From positions 74,311,821-74,375,820 of the forward strand of contig JAHLJT010008756.1 of the NCBI GenBank assembly GCA_031308135.1: a stretch of DNA of 64,000 nt, given 5' to 3'. Positions 24,785 through 36,279 of this stretch are shown in pieces (positions within the stretch are counted from its first letter, which is position 1; each line of letters opens with the position of its first letter). The notes under the pieces were generated by a model. It was not told where the DNA came from. It was given only the letters and a program-made list of their open reading frames with translations, and did no database searches. The position numbers and the translations under genes are program-made. The stretch is from Acheta domesticus. Taxonomy: Eukaryota; Arthropoda; Insecta; Orthoptera; Gryllidae.

Positions 24785-25129
24785 GTAAGCTCTGCCAGCA
24801 TCAATAGTCGCACAAACTCAAACCAATACTTTCCAAACTCATTTGGTAGAGCAATTTCCTTAAGTTTTTTATTCATCTTTTATTATAATTAATCCAGGTA
24901 TAGAGGGTATATTCCACCAATCTTTTAGTACAACTGAAATTTCCGTGCGACCACTTGCCTAGTGCGAGTGGTATCCTGAATCTTCGTGTATGATTTTTCC
25001 AAACTTCATCATGAGCACAAATTCGCCTTGTTTTTTTTATAATTACAGTCTCTAATTTTACATACGGTAAGCTCTTCATTGTGATGTTTCAACATTCGGC
25101 GTCACTTGGGGTACTGTACCTGCCGAGGC

Positions 25130-25850
25130 TTCGAGCCTATCTGTTCGGCACCCTTCCTGGCTGGGTTGCTCCGGAGGCTGCGGTGGGAAGCGGAGCCGAA
25201 GCCGCGGTGCTGGGAACGGGGGCGTTGGTTTCTCGCGGGCGGAGTACACGGGGCAGAGATGAAGTTCGAGGAGGAGGAGGATGTGACGGTGCGGAAATAA
25301 AGGGCAGCGGAGGAAAAAGAGACAGAGGAGACACGAAGGCGACAGGGGAGGTAGCTGAACAGTGACGATAAGTCAGCGAAGGAGCAGGCAGAAGCTACGG
25401 TGGACGGGAAATAGCGAGAGAGAAGGCGAAGGGAATGGCGTGTGGGAGGCAATGGCGGAGTAAAGACCGGTGGCGGTGATGGTGACGGCGGAAGCGAAGG
25501 CGGAGGTAACGGCAGAGACGGGTGCCGCGTCGGCGTCCTTGTGTTGTGGCAACAAGTCCATAAAGGCGTCGTGGGCCGCCCGCGAGTGGAAAGTGTAGGG
25601 AAAGGCCCCGCGCGGAACATTTCCGGCCCCGGGCGGGGCGTGAGGCAAGGGCCGCGCGCGCTGGAGGCTGCGGGCGCATGCGGGATACAGGCGGCGCCGC
25701 GGCGCGGGCGGGTGGGCCGTGGGAGCGACTCCGCCCCGGCGCGGCGCCGCCCTGGCCGGGCTAATGAGATGCACCGCGCCTCCGCCTCCGCCGCCTCAGT
25801 TGCGTCACCACGCCTTCCTGCTCCGGCGACCTCTCTAACGATGAGCTCGC
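25130..25850. other. Large CpG-dense islet, purine-rich on + strand
   Basis: The longest islet in the window. The first half is G/A-rich on the + strand (GGAGG, GGCGG, GACGG repeats) and the second half is GCGC-rich. Open frames cover both strands (up to 172 codons) with serine/proline/arginine-rich translations. A CpG island or 5' exon region is plausible, but no splice sites or conserved peptides were found. Confidence 0.6.
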
Positions 25851-25999
25851 TTCCAACTTTCCTCTCTGGACAAGTTCATGCAGTTCAGAATCTCGATTCT
25901 TCGTTCATTAAGTGCAGTTTTCTTTCAGATACATAAATGTCGTGTGATTTTGATACATAAATGTCGTGTGTCGTTTTGATAAATAATTTTGCGTCTGAC

Positions 26000-27200
26000 T
26001 CGTAGAGGTATCACATTTATGTCTGTTGACAAGATACGTTACACAAATCAAACTCCACCATTTTCGAGCCAAGGAATGAAATGTGCTTAGAATGTACTGT
26101 TTATACTGTTCTTCTGCTTAATTCTAAGCATAATTTTTCATCTGCGAACAAAACATCGAACACAAAACATCGACTTATATACTGTAGATGTTTAAAACAT
26201 ATTTTATAGACACATCGATATTTTGAAAAAATCGACATCGATGTCACATCCCTTACCTATAACGGCTTCATTGTTTGTCGGGAGTTGTTTTGTTATAATT
26301 ACTTCACAATTCCAGTGATCCTTGAGTGTAATTGAAGTTATCAAATGTATTAATAATTACTCAGGGTTCTTCTAAGAATTCTTCAGCAATTCTTCTAAGA
26401 ACCTCACTCCGAGTAGTTGTTAGTTCTACTACAGTAAGTGTTGTGACTTTGCTCACATATTTTCTCAGAGCTGCATTAGTTCTGTGTGTGTGTGGTATTC
26501 TTAGCCTTCCATAATTCTGTGTCTCATCAAACTAGTTTCATTTTCATCCTTACGTCATACTGACCATGAAGACTGTTCTTTTTGTTCACCCTCGCCTTTG
26601 CCCTGTCTCAAGGTTCAGGCGTTTCCTGCATGTTCCAGTTGACAAACGAAAGACAATGAGGGTACGCTTGGCGTGAAGAAGTAAAAATTGGATGCGCTCC
26701 ACGACCTTTCTGCATCTAGACCGAGATCCTCCGAGTAACGGAAGGAAATGATCGTATCTTTTTTGTTACCGCGTCTTAGCATCCCCGAATTTGGTCTCAC
26801 CTTTTTTTACCGGTAAGTAGATCAGGAGGTGCAGGTGAACGTTCGGTGAAGTTACATAAGGAAACAATCGTCAAATTTGTAATACCTTTTCAAGGATATT
26901 TAAGAAAAACAATAATTTTAAAATACGTATGTTATAATATATGCCAGTGTGATGACTAGACCTCGGAACTTCATGCACTAACAAAGTTAAAAATATGCAT
27001 GTAACCATGCATTTAAAATAGACAATATATGCGCTTAAAACTAAGAATATGGCGTTAAACAAAAATATAGTTAGCAACTGTTAACATGTATTTATTGATA
27101 ATCTGCATTTTACTCCGTAGTACAAAACGTGTATAATAAAAATATATTGTCAAGCATTATTATAAAAATAAACTATTAAGCGAGAGAAGCAAAAGCTTTC
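26000..27200. other. AT-rich DNA without recognised features
   Basis: Contains repeated ATCGAT-type words at about 26150-26245 (ACATCGATATTTT, GACATCGATGTC) but no gene. Confidence 0.5.
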
Positions 27201-27206
27201 TTGTAA

Positions 27207-27360
27207 AGAGTCATCCATAAATTGCATAACGCTAAAGGGGGAGGGTGGGGGTCTGAGGCATCCTTACACTGCGTTACATAGAGGTAGGGAAGTGCATTAC
27301 AAGGGGGAAGGGGTATTGAAAATACTCGAAATTTGCGTTACGTAATTTATGGATGGCCCC
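27207..27360. mobile_element. MITE with 'CATCCATAAATTACGTAACGC' ends
   Basis: Left end GTCATCCATAAATTGCATAA (27210 on) is the near-complement of the right end, which reads GGCCATCCATAAATTACGTA in reverse complement. A TAA triplet flanks both sides (27204-27206 and 27361-27363), consistent with the 3-bp TWA duplication of PIF/Harbinger elements. The 154-bp element is non-coding, with G-rich internal runs. The superfamily call rests on the flanking triplet alone. Confidence 0.65.
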
Positions 27361-28139
27361 TAAGATGCCGTAACATTCGCAACAGTTCACCAAGTTGATG
27401 CGCACAAATATAGTTACAGGAAGTAAATTGATTCGAGCGGAAACATCTCATCCGAAAACAATCGGAAATATTCTGTTGGTATTATAGAATTGGAATGACT
27501 TCATTCACTTTTCTTTCGAAAGAGAAGTACACGAAACTATCTGATTTCGACCATTTTTTACACAAAAACCTGTAATACATGCACTTAAATATGCGGTATA
27601 CATTAAAATTTGCATTTAAAGTAAAAAATCTCAGAAATATGCAATTATGCAAAATAAAAACGAACAACGTTTGCTTGTTTGGTGAAAGGTAATGTTATAC
27701 CCATTTCCTTTCGATGTACGCAATTCATGAAAATATGCAATTGCATCATTGCATGAAGTTCCTCGGTCTAGTGACGAGAGATTTGAGGAAACCCAATCCG
27801 TCCCCAATCAGACCGTAGTGTAACAAGATTTGCAAATGACGTCACTCAGATTTAGTGGGAATGTGTCAATAGTATTACCGGGGTCTTTACTAGGGCTAAC
27901 TCGTCTTGCCGAATTTCGGTCACACCCTGCTTTTGCGAATGCTCTTTTTGTGCAGACCTTTTCTTATTTTTGTTGTTACCGGTTACCATTGTGAATTTAG
28001 TGCGAGTGCGCAACTGAAACTTAGTAGAGTGAGGGAACCTGAGATCAAGTCCAGACGATATAAGATTTTCGTCACCATGGTGTGTGGTTTATGGCGGGTG
28101 AGGAAATAAATAGTGCAGCTTGATCGAACTGGATGGGAA

Positions 28140-28320
28140 TTCTAGAGGTAGCCTCCTTTGATAAATGCAGGTGGATGTCGTATCTATACCCTGGACAACA
28201 GGTCACGGACCAGACGTTTGTCTTCTGTCCCATCCTGTGCTCATTCCAACCTTTAGGCTAGGACCGAGTTAGGAGCTGATCCCTTATCTTCGTAGACCAC
28301 ATCCCTCATTGATCGAATAA
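28140..28320 (+). mobile_element. Possible diverged SINE tail next to a better copy
   Basis: Words such as GGTCACGGACC and AGGAGCTGATCCC resemble the 3' half of the SINE family (GGTCGTGGACC and GGGAGCTGAGAGG at 48688-49025). The head is not recognisable, so this is a tentative older copy directly upstream of the SINE at 28325. Confidence 0.3.
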
Positions 28321-28324
28321 TGAT

Positions 28325-28690
28325 CCAACGAGCGAATTTCCGCTGCTGCATCGGTGACTGAGAGGTCCTAGGGTTATAATCCTAACGGTGGCGGATTTCC
28401 GACACCAGGTTGATAGCTAGGTCGTATTCAGCAGCTATCTGGAGGAGAATTTTAGCGGCCAGCTGTCCGGATCGGTTGTTTCCGTGGTTTCTCCCATCAA
28501 TACCAGGAGAATACCAGAACAGTAACCTAACAAATGACCCACGGTCCGCGCGCAATCTTTCCTTCCTCTCCACTTTTACAAGCACTTGCACCACACTACG
28601 TCAGATTCAAGAGAGCAATCGGGAGCTTAGAGCTTGTCTTAGCTGGGGCCCGCTGCAAGAGATACCTTACGTTCCAGTGAGGGAGGAACA
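28325..28690 (+). mobile_element. tRNA-derived SINE, + orientation
   Basis: Same family as the element at 12175-12514. Shared blocks are ACGGTGGCGGATTTC, CTATCTGGAGGAGAATTTTA, a GTGGTTTCT block, the CACGGTCCGCGCGCAATCTT tail block, and GGGAGCTTAGAGCTTGTC. The tRNA-like B box is damaged (GGTTATAATCC), so an active internal promoter is unlikely. A 111-codon + frame and a 70-codon minus frame here are shadows of the SINE. Confidence 0.75.
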
Positions 28691-28959
28691 CCGCATCCTC
28701 CAAGGTTATAACATGCAGTACCTTAAGAGAGAGACCAGAGACTAATGATCTGTAGTTGATGACGCGCCCGGAAGCTCTAACGCTCATTCCGACAAGCGTT
28801 AAAGTTCCGCTATGTAGCGACCGGCTACACGTTCCCCGAGACACTTTGAGCGTGTCGTGGCGGCTTAACCGAAGTAATAAAAAGAAAAGATCATATATTT
28901 TTAAATGATCTGATTGCTGCAGAAACGGCTCAGCGGATGTTGAGTAATAGATTTCTCGG

Positions 28960-29110
28960 GAAGGCGAAGGCGAAGGTTGGTAGCTGCGAAGGCGGGCGCA
29001 GCAGCTAGGGCGCCGCGCCGTTACGGCAGTCAGGAGGCAGGCGGCGGAACGCGCTCCATTATCAAGGAGTGCCTGCGCTCGAATCGGGGGCCTTGGGCTG
29101 GGTTCCTGCG
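28960..29110. other. GC-rich islet
   Basis: Short GC-rich block with GGCGGGCGC and GGCGCCGCGCCG words between AT-rich flanks. No gene. Confidence 0.45.
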
Positions 29111-29149
29111 AAAGCTCTGATAATCGTTGCGCAAGACATTTCTGGTGTT

Positions 29150-32060
29150 ACAGGCAGAGGCGGTCCCACATTTCGATAGGCTTTTAGATCAGTTTTTTGC
29201 CATCCGTTGTGAAGATGTAGAATACTAGTGCAGAAATTTATCGCTTGCTACCAACGATGAGTAAAATTTACTCGCTTCTAAAGTGATCAGTTTCTACAAG
29301 GGAACGATTGTTAATTAGTCTGTTAATAATTACAATATCGCCAAACAATTTTATCAAGACTTCATACATACTAATTATACATTGAAGCAACTTTTGCAGA
29401 ATCTCTTAACTTCATTGAGAAACTAGTAGTCTGGGCCCTGATGAACCATTAAACTTACAGTAGGGTTGTTACTCATAGACGTGAAGACACTCACTTACAA
29501 CAAGAAAACGAATGCAATAAAAACACGAAGGGTAAACGCATATTATCACCCAAAGAGTAAATCTTACAGCTGGAAGGTGGTATTTCGGCACACCACTATA
29601 GGGATGCCATCTCTAAAATTATATGCGATTGAGTAAATTTTACTCATCGATAATCTAGTATTACGTAATAAGTGAGGCAAATTCTTGCCCCCTGAAGTAA
29701 AGGTATATGTACACTGTTTTTTTTCTTAATCAGCCATCGCGAACAGCGACTGGGTCAACAACTTCAGTAAAAGGGTCACCAAACAAGAACATCGTTGCTT
29801 CTGATACCGCGGTCTATTTGGAACTCCTCCTACAGTGAGCACAGTCAAAGGAAGTGTCAATAATGAGTGCGTATCCACTTGATAAACCTGACCTTAGACC
29901 GCGAAAGCGTGCGGAAGAGGCGATACAACTGTAGTTTGGCCTCTTTTATGCGCCGCTGACTCCTTTCGAACCTCTCAAGTGATAAGGGGTAACGGAAAGC
30001 CCGGTGGTGTCTTCACTTCCCACACAAATGTTGAGCAAATCATAGGTCGCCTTCGTGACATAAATCGAATTAATTCAAGTAGTACAGATCACCGAAGAAA
30101 AAAAAACTGCTGTAAATATGTTGTGTCCTGTGAAATGGAAATAAAACCAGTCCAGAACTATTGACTGTAAGTGGTGTATCGTCGTGTTAATTTAAAGCGA
30201 GGTCCACTGAAACATTGCCTGCATGCAGATGGCACTGTTAACACCATACATAATACTAGTCTTTGCTGTCATACAAAATACTAGCCTTAGGGGGGACGGT
30301 GACTGACTTTATCCTCCCTCTTAAAAAAAAAAGCATAGATAACACTTACTGCGTTATAAGTAAAAGTAATCGGTAATGGTAACTTCTCCAATTAATACTA
30401 TGCTGAATTATTATTGCATTTTGCGCGTATTTCATTCCCTGAAAAATGGGCGCCTTTTGTCGTCAGGTCCTGTGGAACCTCTTTGTGAATCCGTCACTTG
30501 TGTGGGGGCAGGATTTAATAATCGAAAACACTAATGAATGTGGTTTCCCCTCTCAGGTGGCAGTGGGAGGCGCCAATTAAAAAAATCTGCCTAGGGGAGG
30601 GAGGGGTGGGAGTTGGCTTACGTTCACCCGCGCTCGCGCGCACGAGCGAGAGCGAAGGGGAGTAGAGGCACAGGTGCCGTATCACTCTGGCTTCTCTCTG
30701 TTCAGCTTACGACCTCCCGCTCCTATGCTTTTTTGGGGGGGGGGGGATAACAACTAGCTAAAGTAAATGGGTAATTGAAACACGTGGAATTCGCTTTATA
30801 ATAGAGGTGATTTAAAAAGGAGTAAGAGTTAGCTTAGTTGCGTTGAGTTAGTAGTTGAGTTAGCTTAGTAAAATAATCGCCTATTTCTTATGGCTTATTT
30901 GATACGCTCGCAGATTGCAAGTCGACAGTGAGGCTCCGGCCTTCGACCTACACGAGTAACGTAAAACATTTGCCAGAGCAAAATTTTCAACAATTTTGTA
31001 ACAAATTACAAAAACATCTCACCTTGACTCTTCTCCCTGATAACTACTATTAATACTCTTTAGCTGATTATCAGAAACGAAAAAGTAATAATACAAAATT
31101 AGAGATAAAAGTAGTATAAATTGTTGGCTTATTGGTGAGGCACTTGCGGTTAGATTTTCAAATTATGGAAAATATTTTTAATTGTAAAAATTCCTGAATT
31201 GAATTTATCATGTCCGTTCATGCAATCTTTTTTTGTTATTTAAAAAGTGTATAGACTATTTCTCTTACATTAATATAATTATTATTACTGCTTGAAAAAC
31301 TCATAAATCATTATTATTCAATGTACTGTGCAGTATTCAGTTTCTCTGGATATTTGAATTCTTGAATTAATGTCTTTTTGCTTGTAAGCTGACGAGATGC
31401 TCCCCTCACTAGTTTTGGAAGGGTTAATTCAAAACTAGCTACGCATAAATTTAGCTTTTTCAAAACTTCTCTCCCTTCTTTGTAATATTTAATAGTTATT
31501 ACATCTCATTGAGATAAACGCTGGATTTCCAATCTTCTCATACTCCTCACTTGCTGAGTTACGCAGAGTTAATTTAATTATTTTTGGGTAAAATGTCGTA
31601 GAGAATTCAAATGTTATCTCTAGATATATTTCTAATTAATTTGATATTCATTTCTAACTTGAGGTTAATAATTCTACTCTCACAAATGATGTGTGTTCTT
31701 TTTCCATACTCTCCTCCTAGTTTTCACATTTTTTTTATTAGTCACACTTGTCAGAAACCTTTCCTCTAATTGCCTTCGTACATTCTCTTTGAACGACCTC
31801 CTTTATTACGTATTGTATTAAAGTTTTGAAAGTGGTCTGGGGGAAAAGCAGGGTAAATGGCCTGAGCCTGGCCGCCAATAAAGACATTTATTTAGAAAAT
31901 TCTCTCGGATGGAGCGAGTTGGAGGGGAAGGGTGCGCGCGGGAGAGAATCCCGGATGCCGCGCTAGTGGTATGGCAGTCCTTTTTTGCGTGGGAGCATCT
32001 CGCAGCCTCGAGCGACAAGCCCGTTGATGACGATTATGATGAACAACCCACGTAGAAGGT
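29150..32060. other. AT-rich DNA with a G-rich island at 30.6-30.75 kb
   Basis: No gene is supported. The stretch contains a four-run G motif (30594-30610), a small CpG patch (30625-30660) and a poly-G run of about 12-13 bases near 30736. Confidence 0.5.
30594..30610 (+). other. Canonical G-quadruplex motif with 1-nt loops
   Basis: GGGG-A-GGG-A-GGGG-T-GGG: four runs of three or more G separated by single bases, the loop arrangement generally considered most stable. Whether it has a function is unknown. Confidence 0.8.
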
Positions 32061-32069
32061 AGCGGTACA

Positions 32070-32340
32070 AGCAGCGCTTTACGGTTGAGCGTTCTGAGAT
32101 GATGGGATCGATCCCGGCAAGGCGTCAGAAATTTACTTGATTTGTTGTCGGTGAGATCGTGGCGCCTGCAGGAATTAATATGACGGCTGCTCTAATCAGT
32201 GGCTTCTGTGGTTTCCTTGCTTACTCCCAGGAGAATGCCGAAGCAGCAACCTACACTGAGGACTACGGACCGCGCGATTTTACATTCCCATCGACCTCCC
32301 CCAATTCGTTTGATACTCTGTAAGGGAGAACATTCCATTC
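32070..32340 (+). mobile_element. tRNA-derived SINE, related subfamily
   Basis: A tRNA-like head with a B-box-like GGGATCGATCCC at about 32104-32115 is followed by a different 5' body. The second half is shared with the main family: CAGTGGCTTCTGTGGTTTCC, GCCGAAGCAGCAACCT, and GGACTACGGACCGCGCGATT. This looks like a subfamily with a replaced head/body junction. Confidence 0.65.
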
Positions 32341-32342
32341 TT

Positions 32343-33400
32343 CTCCTTTCATAACCGCATTCGCCGCTGATGAAGTTGCGAGCAATTTATGTTATAAATA
32401 AATTGTTTACGATGATAGTGGTGAAGATATTTTTGAGCAATTCTTGCATATTTCCAATTTTTTACAAAATTATTTTTGGAATTAATATAGTGTTTGCACA
32501 GAAATTGCTTCTGATTGTCAGGAAACGTTTTTCTGAAGTACGTGGGGAAACACTTCTTTGATCACTTTATCTTGGCAATGAAAGAGCCAATAGCTTGGAC
32601 ATCCACACCGAGACTATTCCCAAGGTCATCGGTTTGTATCTTATGTTCATTTAGTCCTTTCCTTTTGTTCATATTATACCGTTTACAAACTCCATCCTTG
32701 TCGACACTTCCCGTTTCTTGTTTCCTCCTCTTCTTTTGCGTTTTTCTTATTCCCAAGTTTGCGCGCGAGTTGCATCCTGTCGGTCCCCCACATCCCGAAA
32801 AACGTGTAACTTCCTTCATCGGCGCGCACTTTCGTCTGGGGCGTGATAGACAAAGAAAAGATGCTCTGGCATTGCTGGACTGTGTTGACGGAAAACTCGC
32901 CTAGCTTTGTCCTCATTGCCAAAGTGTCACTGCGAGTACGTCAGTGTTTAGTACCGTTACGGAGACACTTCAAGGTGAATGTCAAGTTGGATAACAAATT
33001 GTCAACGAACTGTGCTTACAAATTAAATGATTGGGCAGAATGTGATTATGATAGGCTTAGCATGGTAGAACTAAAAAGGTGAATTCGTCTCAAAAACGTA
33101 TCACATAATATTTAGAACACTAATGCAGTAATTTGAGAATTTTTACTACGTCATGTAGCCTATTGAGAGGTTAAAATAAAAGAAGACAAGAACTTCTGTT
33201 CGGTAGGTAGCCATTATGCCCATCTTCAGTACCTCTATAAACCTCACGAAACTTGTGAATTTTGAAAGCATGAATATTTTGTGTACTGACTAGTGAAGTA
33301 TCAAGTTACTCGATGTGTCGAAGAGACTCTTCAGAATTGTTATTGTTAATACCATTTATTATTATACGACTGGAGATGGTGTTACTAGCGTGTGTATACG
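32343..33400. other. No recognised feature
   Basis: Several 60-130-codon frames overlap here on both strands. None shows a recognisable domain, and each lacks convincing splice or start context. Confidence 0.4.
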
Positions 33401-33419
33401 GGATTAGTGCGCTAATTTT

Positions 33420-33560
33420 TGGAAGATTGGTCTCGCCGAGGGGTCTTTCACATACGGCATGAGCACTGGGTTTTCCGCCCTTTCGGCTTCAGTAGGATTC
33501 GAACCCGCGAAAATCGCAGAAAGAGGCCTCCGGTGAAGGCGATAGCTTTTGCCTTAGTCT
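33420..33560 (-). mobile_element. tRNA-related SINE fragment
   Basis: On the minus strand a perfect B-box, GGGTTCGAATCC, lies at about 33494-33505. It is preceded by a D-arm/anticodon-like stretch (GCTATCGCCTTCACCGGAGG). The acceptor arms do not pair as a functional tRNA would, so a tRNA-derived repeat is more likely than a tRNA gene. Confidence 0.5.
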
Positions 33561-34483
33561 CACCTATTGTGAATGAAAGCGGAAATTCGGATTTTTTTGT
33601 TTTTCCTGAAGTTACATTTTCGGAGAGATGTTGTAAGTGGCTGTCGCCTTTTGGGGACCGATTCTTTGAGACTTCCTTTCCAACTCTGGGATCGTTATAA
33701 AAGTTTTTCTTCGGAGAAGCAGTTTGATCTCGGAAACTTCAAAAGCTTTCTTTTTATCGGCACGCCCCCTCCCTCGCTGTATCAAGTGCTCCTCTAAAAG
33801 CTCCCGCTTGTTCTTAGTGGATAAAAAGAACAGGGTATATCCATGCGAGATAGACTTAGTTTGTGTGGATTATTGGCATTTACGATGGGCTTTCTCATGT
33901 GAGAAAATCTGAAGGATATGGCTTGTGAACGGGAAATTCCGTGTTGTGTAAAGTACGTTGAAAATGTGAAAAACATTGCCCAAAATTCGGAATCAAGGGA
34001 AATGGTTTTAGTTGGAGATTGGGGGCACAGATGATTTGTAATTGTTGAATAATGCTATCCCATTCCTAATTGTTTACACTATTTGAAATTTGTTATACAA
34101 ACGTGAAATATTGTTTTCGCATCGGGCGTTTTACTTGTAAAACATAGACTTATTTCGGGGCAATGCCGTTGAAGAATTAGGGAACCCATTGATCAACTAG
34201 AACTGGTTTCAGTGACTCGAAAGTACTGCTGTGGCCTGTAGGATTAATATTTTTTATTTCATTTCTCAAATATTCATTGTCGAATATATACATACTTTTC
34301 AAAAGGTAGAAAATCCCTCGAATATGTTCAACCGAAAAAGTTCTGATATTTACATTTTTGTACTTTGTATTCGGGATAGACACATCTGCCGGACCTGTAG
34401 GATCTTCATCACATGCTATTCCCGATGCGCATGTTAGTCTTTTGAATTGCGTTTCGTCACTTTTTTTCTTTCTCGTCTCCTAC

Positions 34484-36099
34484 ATGTTACGTAGTAAATA
34501 GAAAGTATTGTAATGCTGCGATCGAAATGGCTCGTATTGTGGGGCTTTGGTGATAAAAACTGGATAGTATGTAGTAAATAACTTCCTCTAACACATGTGG
34601 TCAGAATCCACGTTTTGTGTAACCTTGATACAGAAAAATCGATTGACGGACGACAGAAAGTGTCCGTCTGTAGTCAACACTAGCGCCTAAACCGTACAGA
34701 CGATTTTCTCCAAAATCAATATTCCTCGATTGGTCTGAACGAACCCGCGAGTTTGAAATGGATGTTTTTCTTTCAATGAAGCCTCAAAGATTTCTTAAAG
34801 TGGCTCCAAATGTTTGGATTAAGTTTTGTCTTCGTATTGCGTAAAAAACGCGAAAGATGGCGCAGGTCTTATGTGTGCGATACACGTTCACTATCAAATT
34901 ATTTATTTGCAAAAATAATGCGCTTTATTTGAGAATATCGATAAAAAAATATCTAATTTTCCTTCAAATTATAAGTTTTGTTTTCTTCTTATGATACAAA
35001 ATATCATTTAAAAAATGTGTCCTTTCTATATTGCATTACTTTTCACCAAATATACAAGCACAATAATATGAAGGCACAATTATTCCCATGCCGTCTTTTA
35101 CGAGTGTGTGAAACCAACTTGATCTCTGGGCCACGTCAAAAAATATCGAATTGGGCATATCTTATAAAAAATGTAGAAATATCACGAAATTTTAAGTCTG
35201 TTACAAATTCTAGAAAAAACTAATGATGCTAAAACAGCACGTACTTTCTCCCTCGTACATTCACGCAAAATTACGGGAAAAATACTCAAATTTTCGAAAA
35301 ATTGTATATGGCCTTATTTCAAAATCTATCTTTTAAAAACAGATTTCATTAAAGGAAAAATCTCTATATTCATAATTGTAGTTCTAGGAAGACGCCGAAA
35401 ATTTTTGAATTTTTTCAATTTTCGTAAAATCAGTTTTCTACAAAAATGAGACCTGCACCATTCAGTTAAACGTCCTTTTCACTATCCAACAACAAAATTT
35501 AATCAAAAACAATGAAGCCATTTTTTGAAAATTTTGAAAACGTCCTAGGGACTTCATTTAAAGTACCACCCAAAATGAAAATATCGGTTTCAATTTCAAG
35601 GGGCCACGACATCGGCCAGATCGATTGGGGAATATCAATTTTGGGGAAAATCGGCTGAATAGTGTAGCCGCTAGTGTTGGTCACGGACAGACGGACATCA
35701 GACTTTTTGCTGTCATTTAATTTTTCGGTATCAAGGACCCACAAAGCATGGATTCTGGCTATAACACGTGTTAGAGGATTTTGTTTCTAAATTTAGCCAC
35801 GATTTATCCACTTTTTGGTTACCAGGCTATGAGTTTTTCTGCCAAACATTCGCTGTTTTTCGCGTTGCATTATATAACTTCCGCCGTCACTAGCACGTTA
35901 ACGTTCTGCCATCAATCGATTTTTCGGTATCAAGGCCCCTCAAAACATGGATTCTGGCTACATCACGTGTTAAAGATTTTTTTTCTAAATTTAGTAATTG
36001 GATTTATCCACTTTTTCGTTACCAGGGCCCTGTAGTAAGAGTTTTTCTGCCATTTCGCGCCGCACGATAACAGTACTTTCTCTGCTTACGAAGTAAGTG
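34484..36099. mobile_element. Long-inverted-repeat (foldback-type) transposable element, 1.6 kb
   Basis: The left arm (about 34484-34880) matches the reverse complement of the right arm (about 35440-36099). Paired blocks include TATCAAGG/CCTTGATA near 34622 and 35730, CACTAGCGC against CGCTAGTGTTG, GGATTCTG around the ACACATGTG and ACACGTG words, and the outermost TTAC(G/T)(T/A)(A/C)GTAA-like ends. Part of the right arm is duplicated in tandem (about 35700-35850 and 35905-36060, offset 209 bp). The AT-rich centre has no transposase. An 81-codon minus frame in the right arm is non-conserved. Extending the ends by a few bases gives a CAC start, but no target duplication was identified, so superfamily is open. 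Confidence 0.75.
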
Positions 36100-36230
36100 C
36101 GAAAAATGTTTCATTGCATACTTGAGATACCTCCGTTTACTATCAGAATTATTTTTCTGGTTTCCGCTGTTTGGTATCATCACTGGTTAGACTCGCTATT
36201 GTGGATCATTTACTATTTGAACCAAAGCAA

Positions 36231-36268
36231 GTGCCATTGTCATTGCATTGTGCCATTGTCATTGCATT
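36231..36268. repeat. 19-bp direct duplication
   Basis: GTGCCATTGTCATTGCATT occurs twice head to tail (36231-36249 and 36250-36268). Confidence 0.9.
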
Positions 36269-36279
36269 GGAAACGAAAT

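Noticed and set aside
33494..33505. tRNA gene on the minus strand
   Set aside because: B box is perfect but acceptor and anticodon arms do not pair; treated as a SINE fragment.
35499..35744. 81-codon minus frame with mixed composition
   Set aside because: Lies inside the right arm of the long-inverted-repeat element; the mirrored left arm does not keep the frame.
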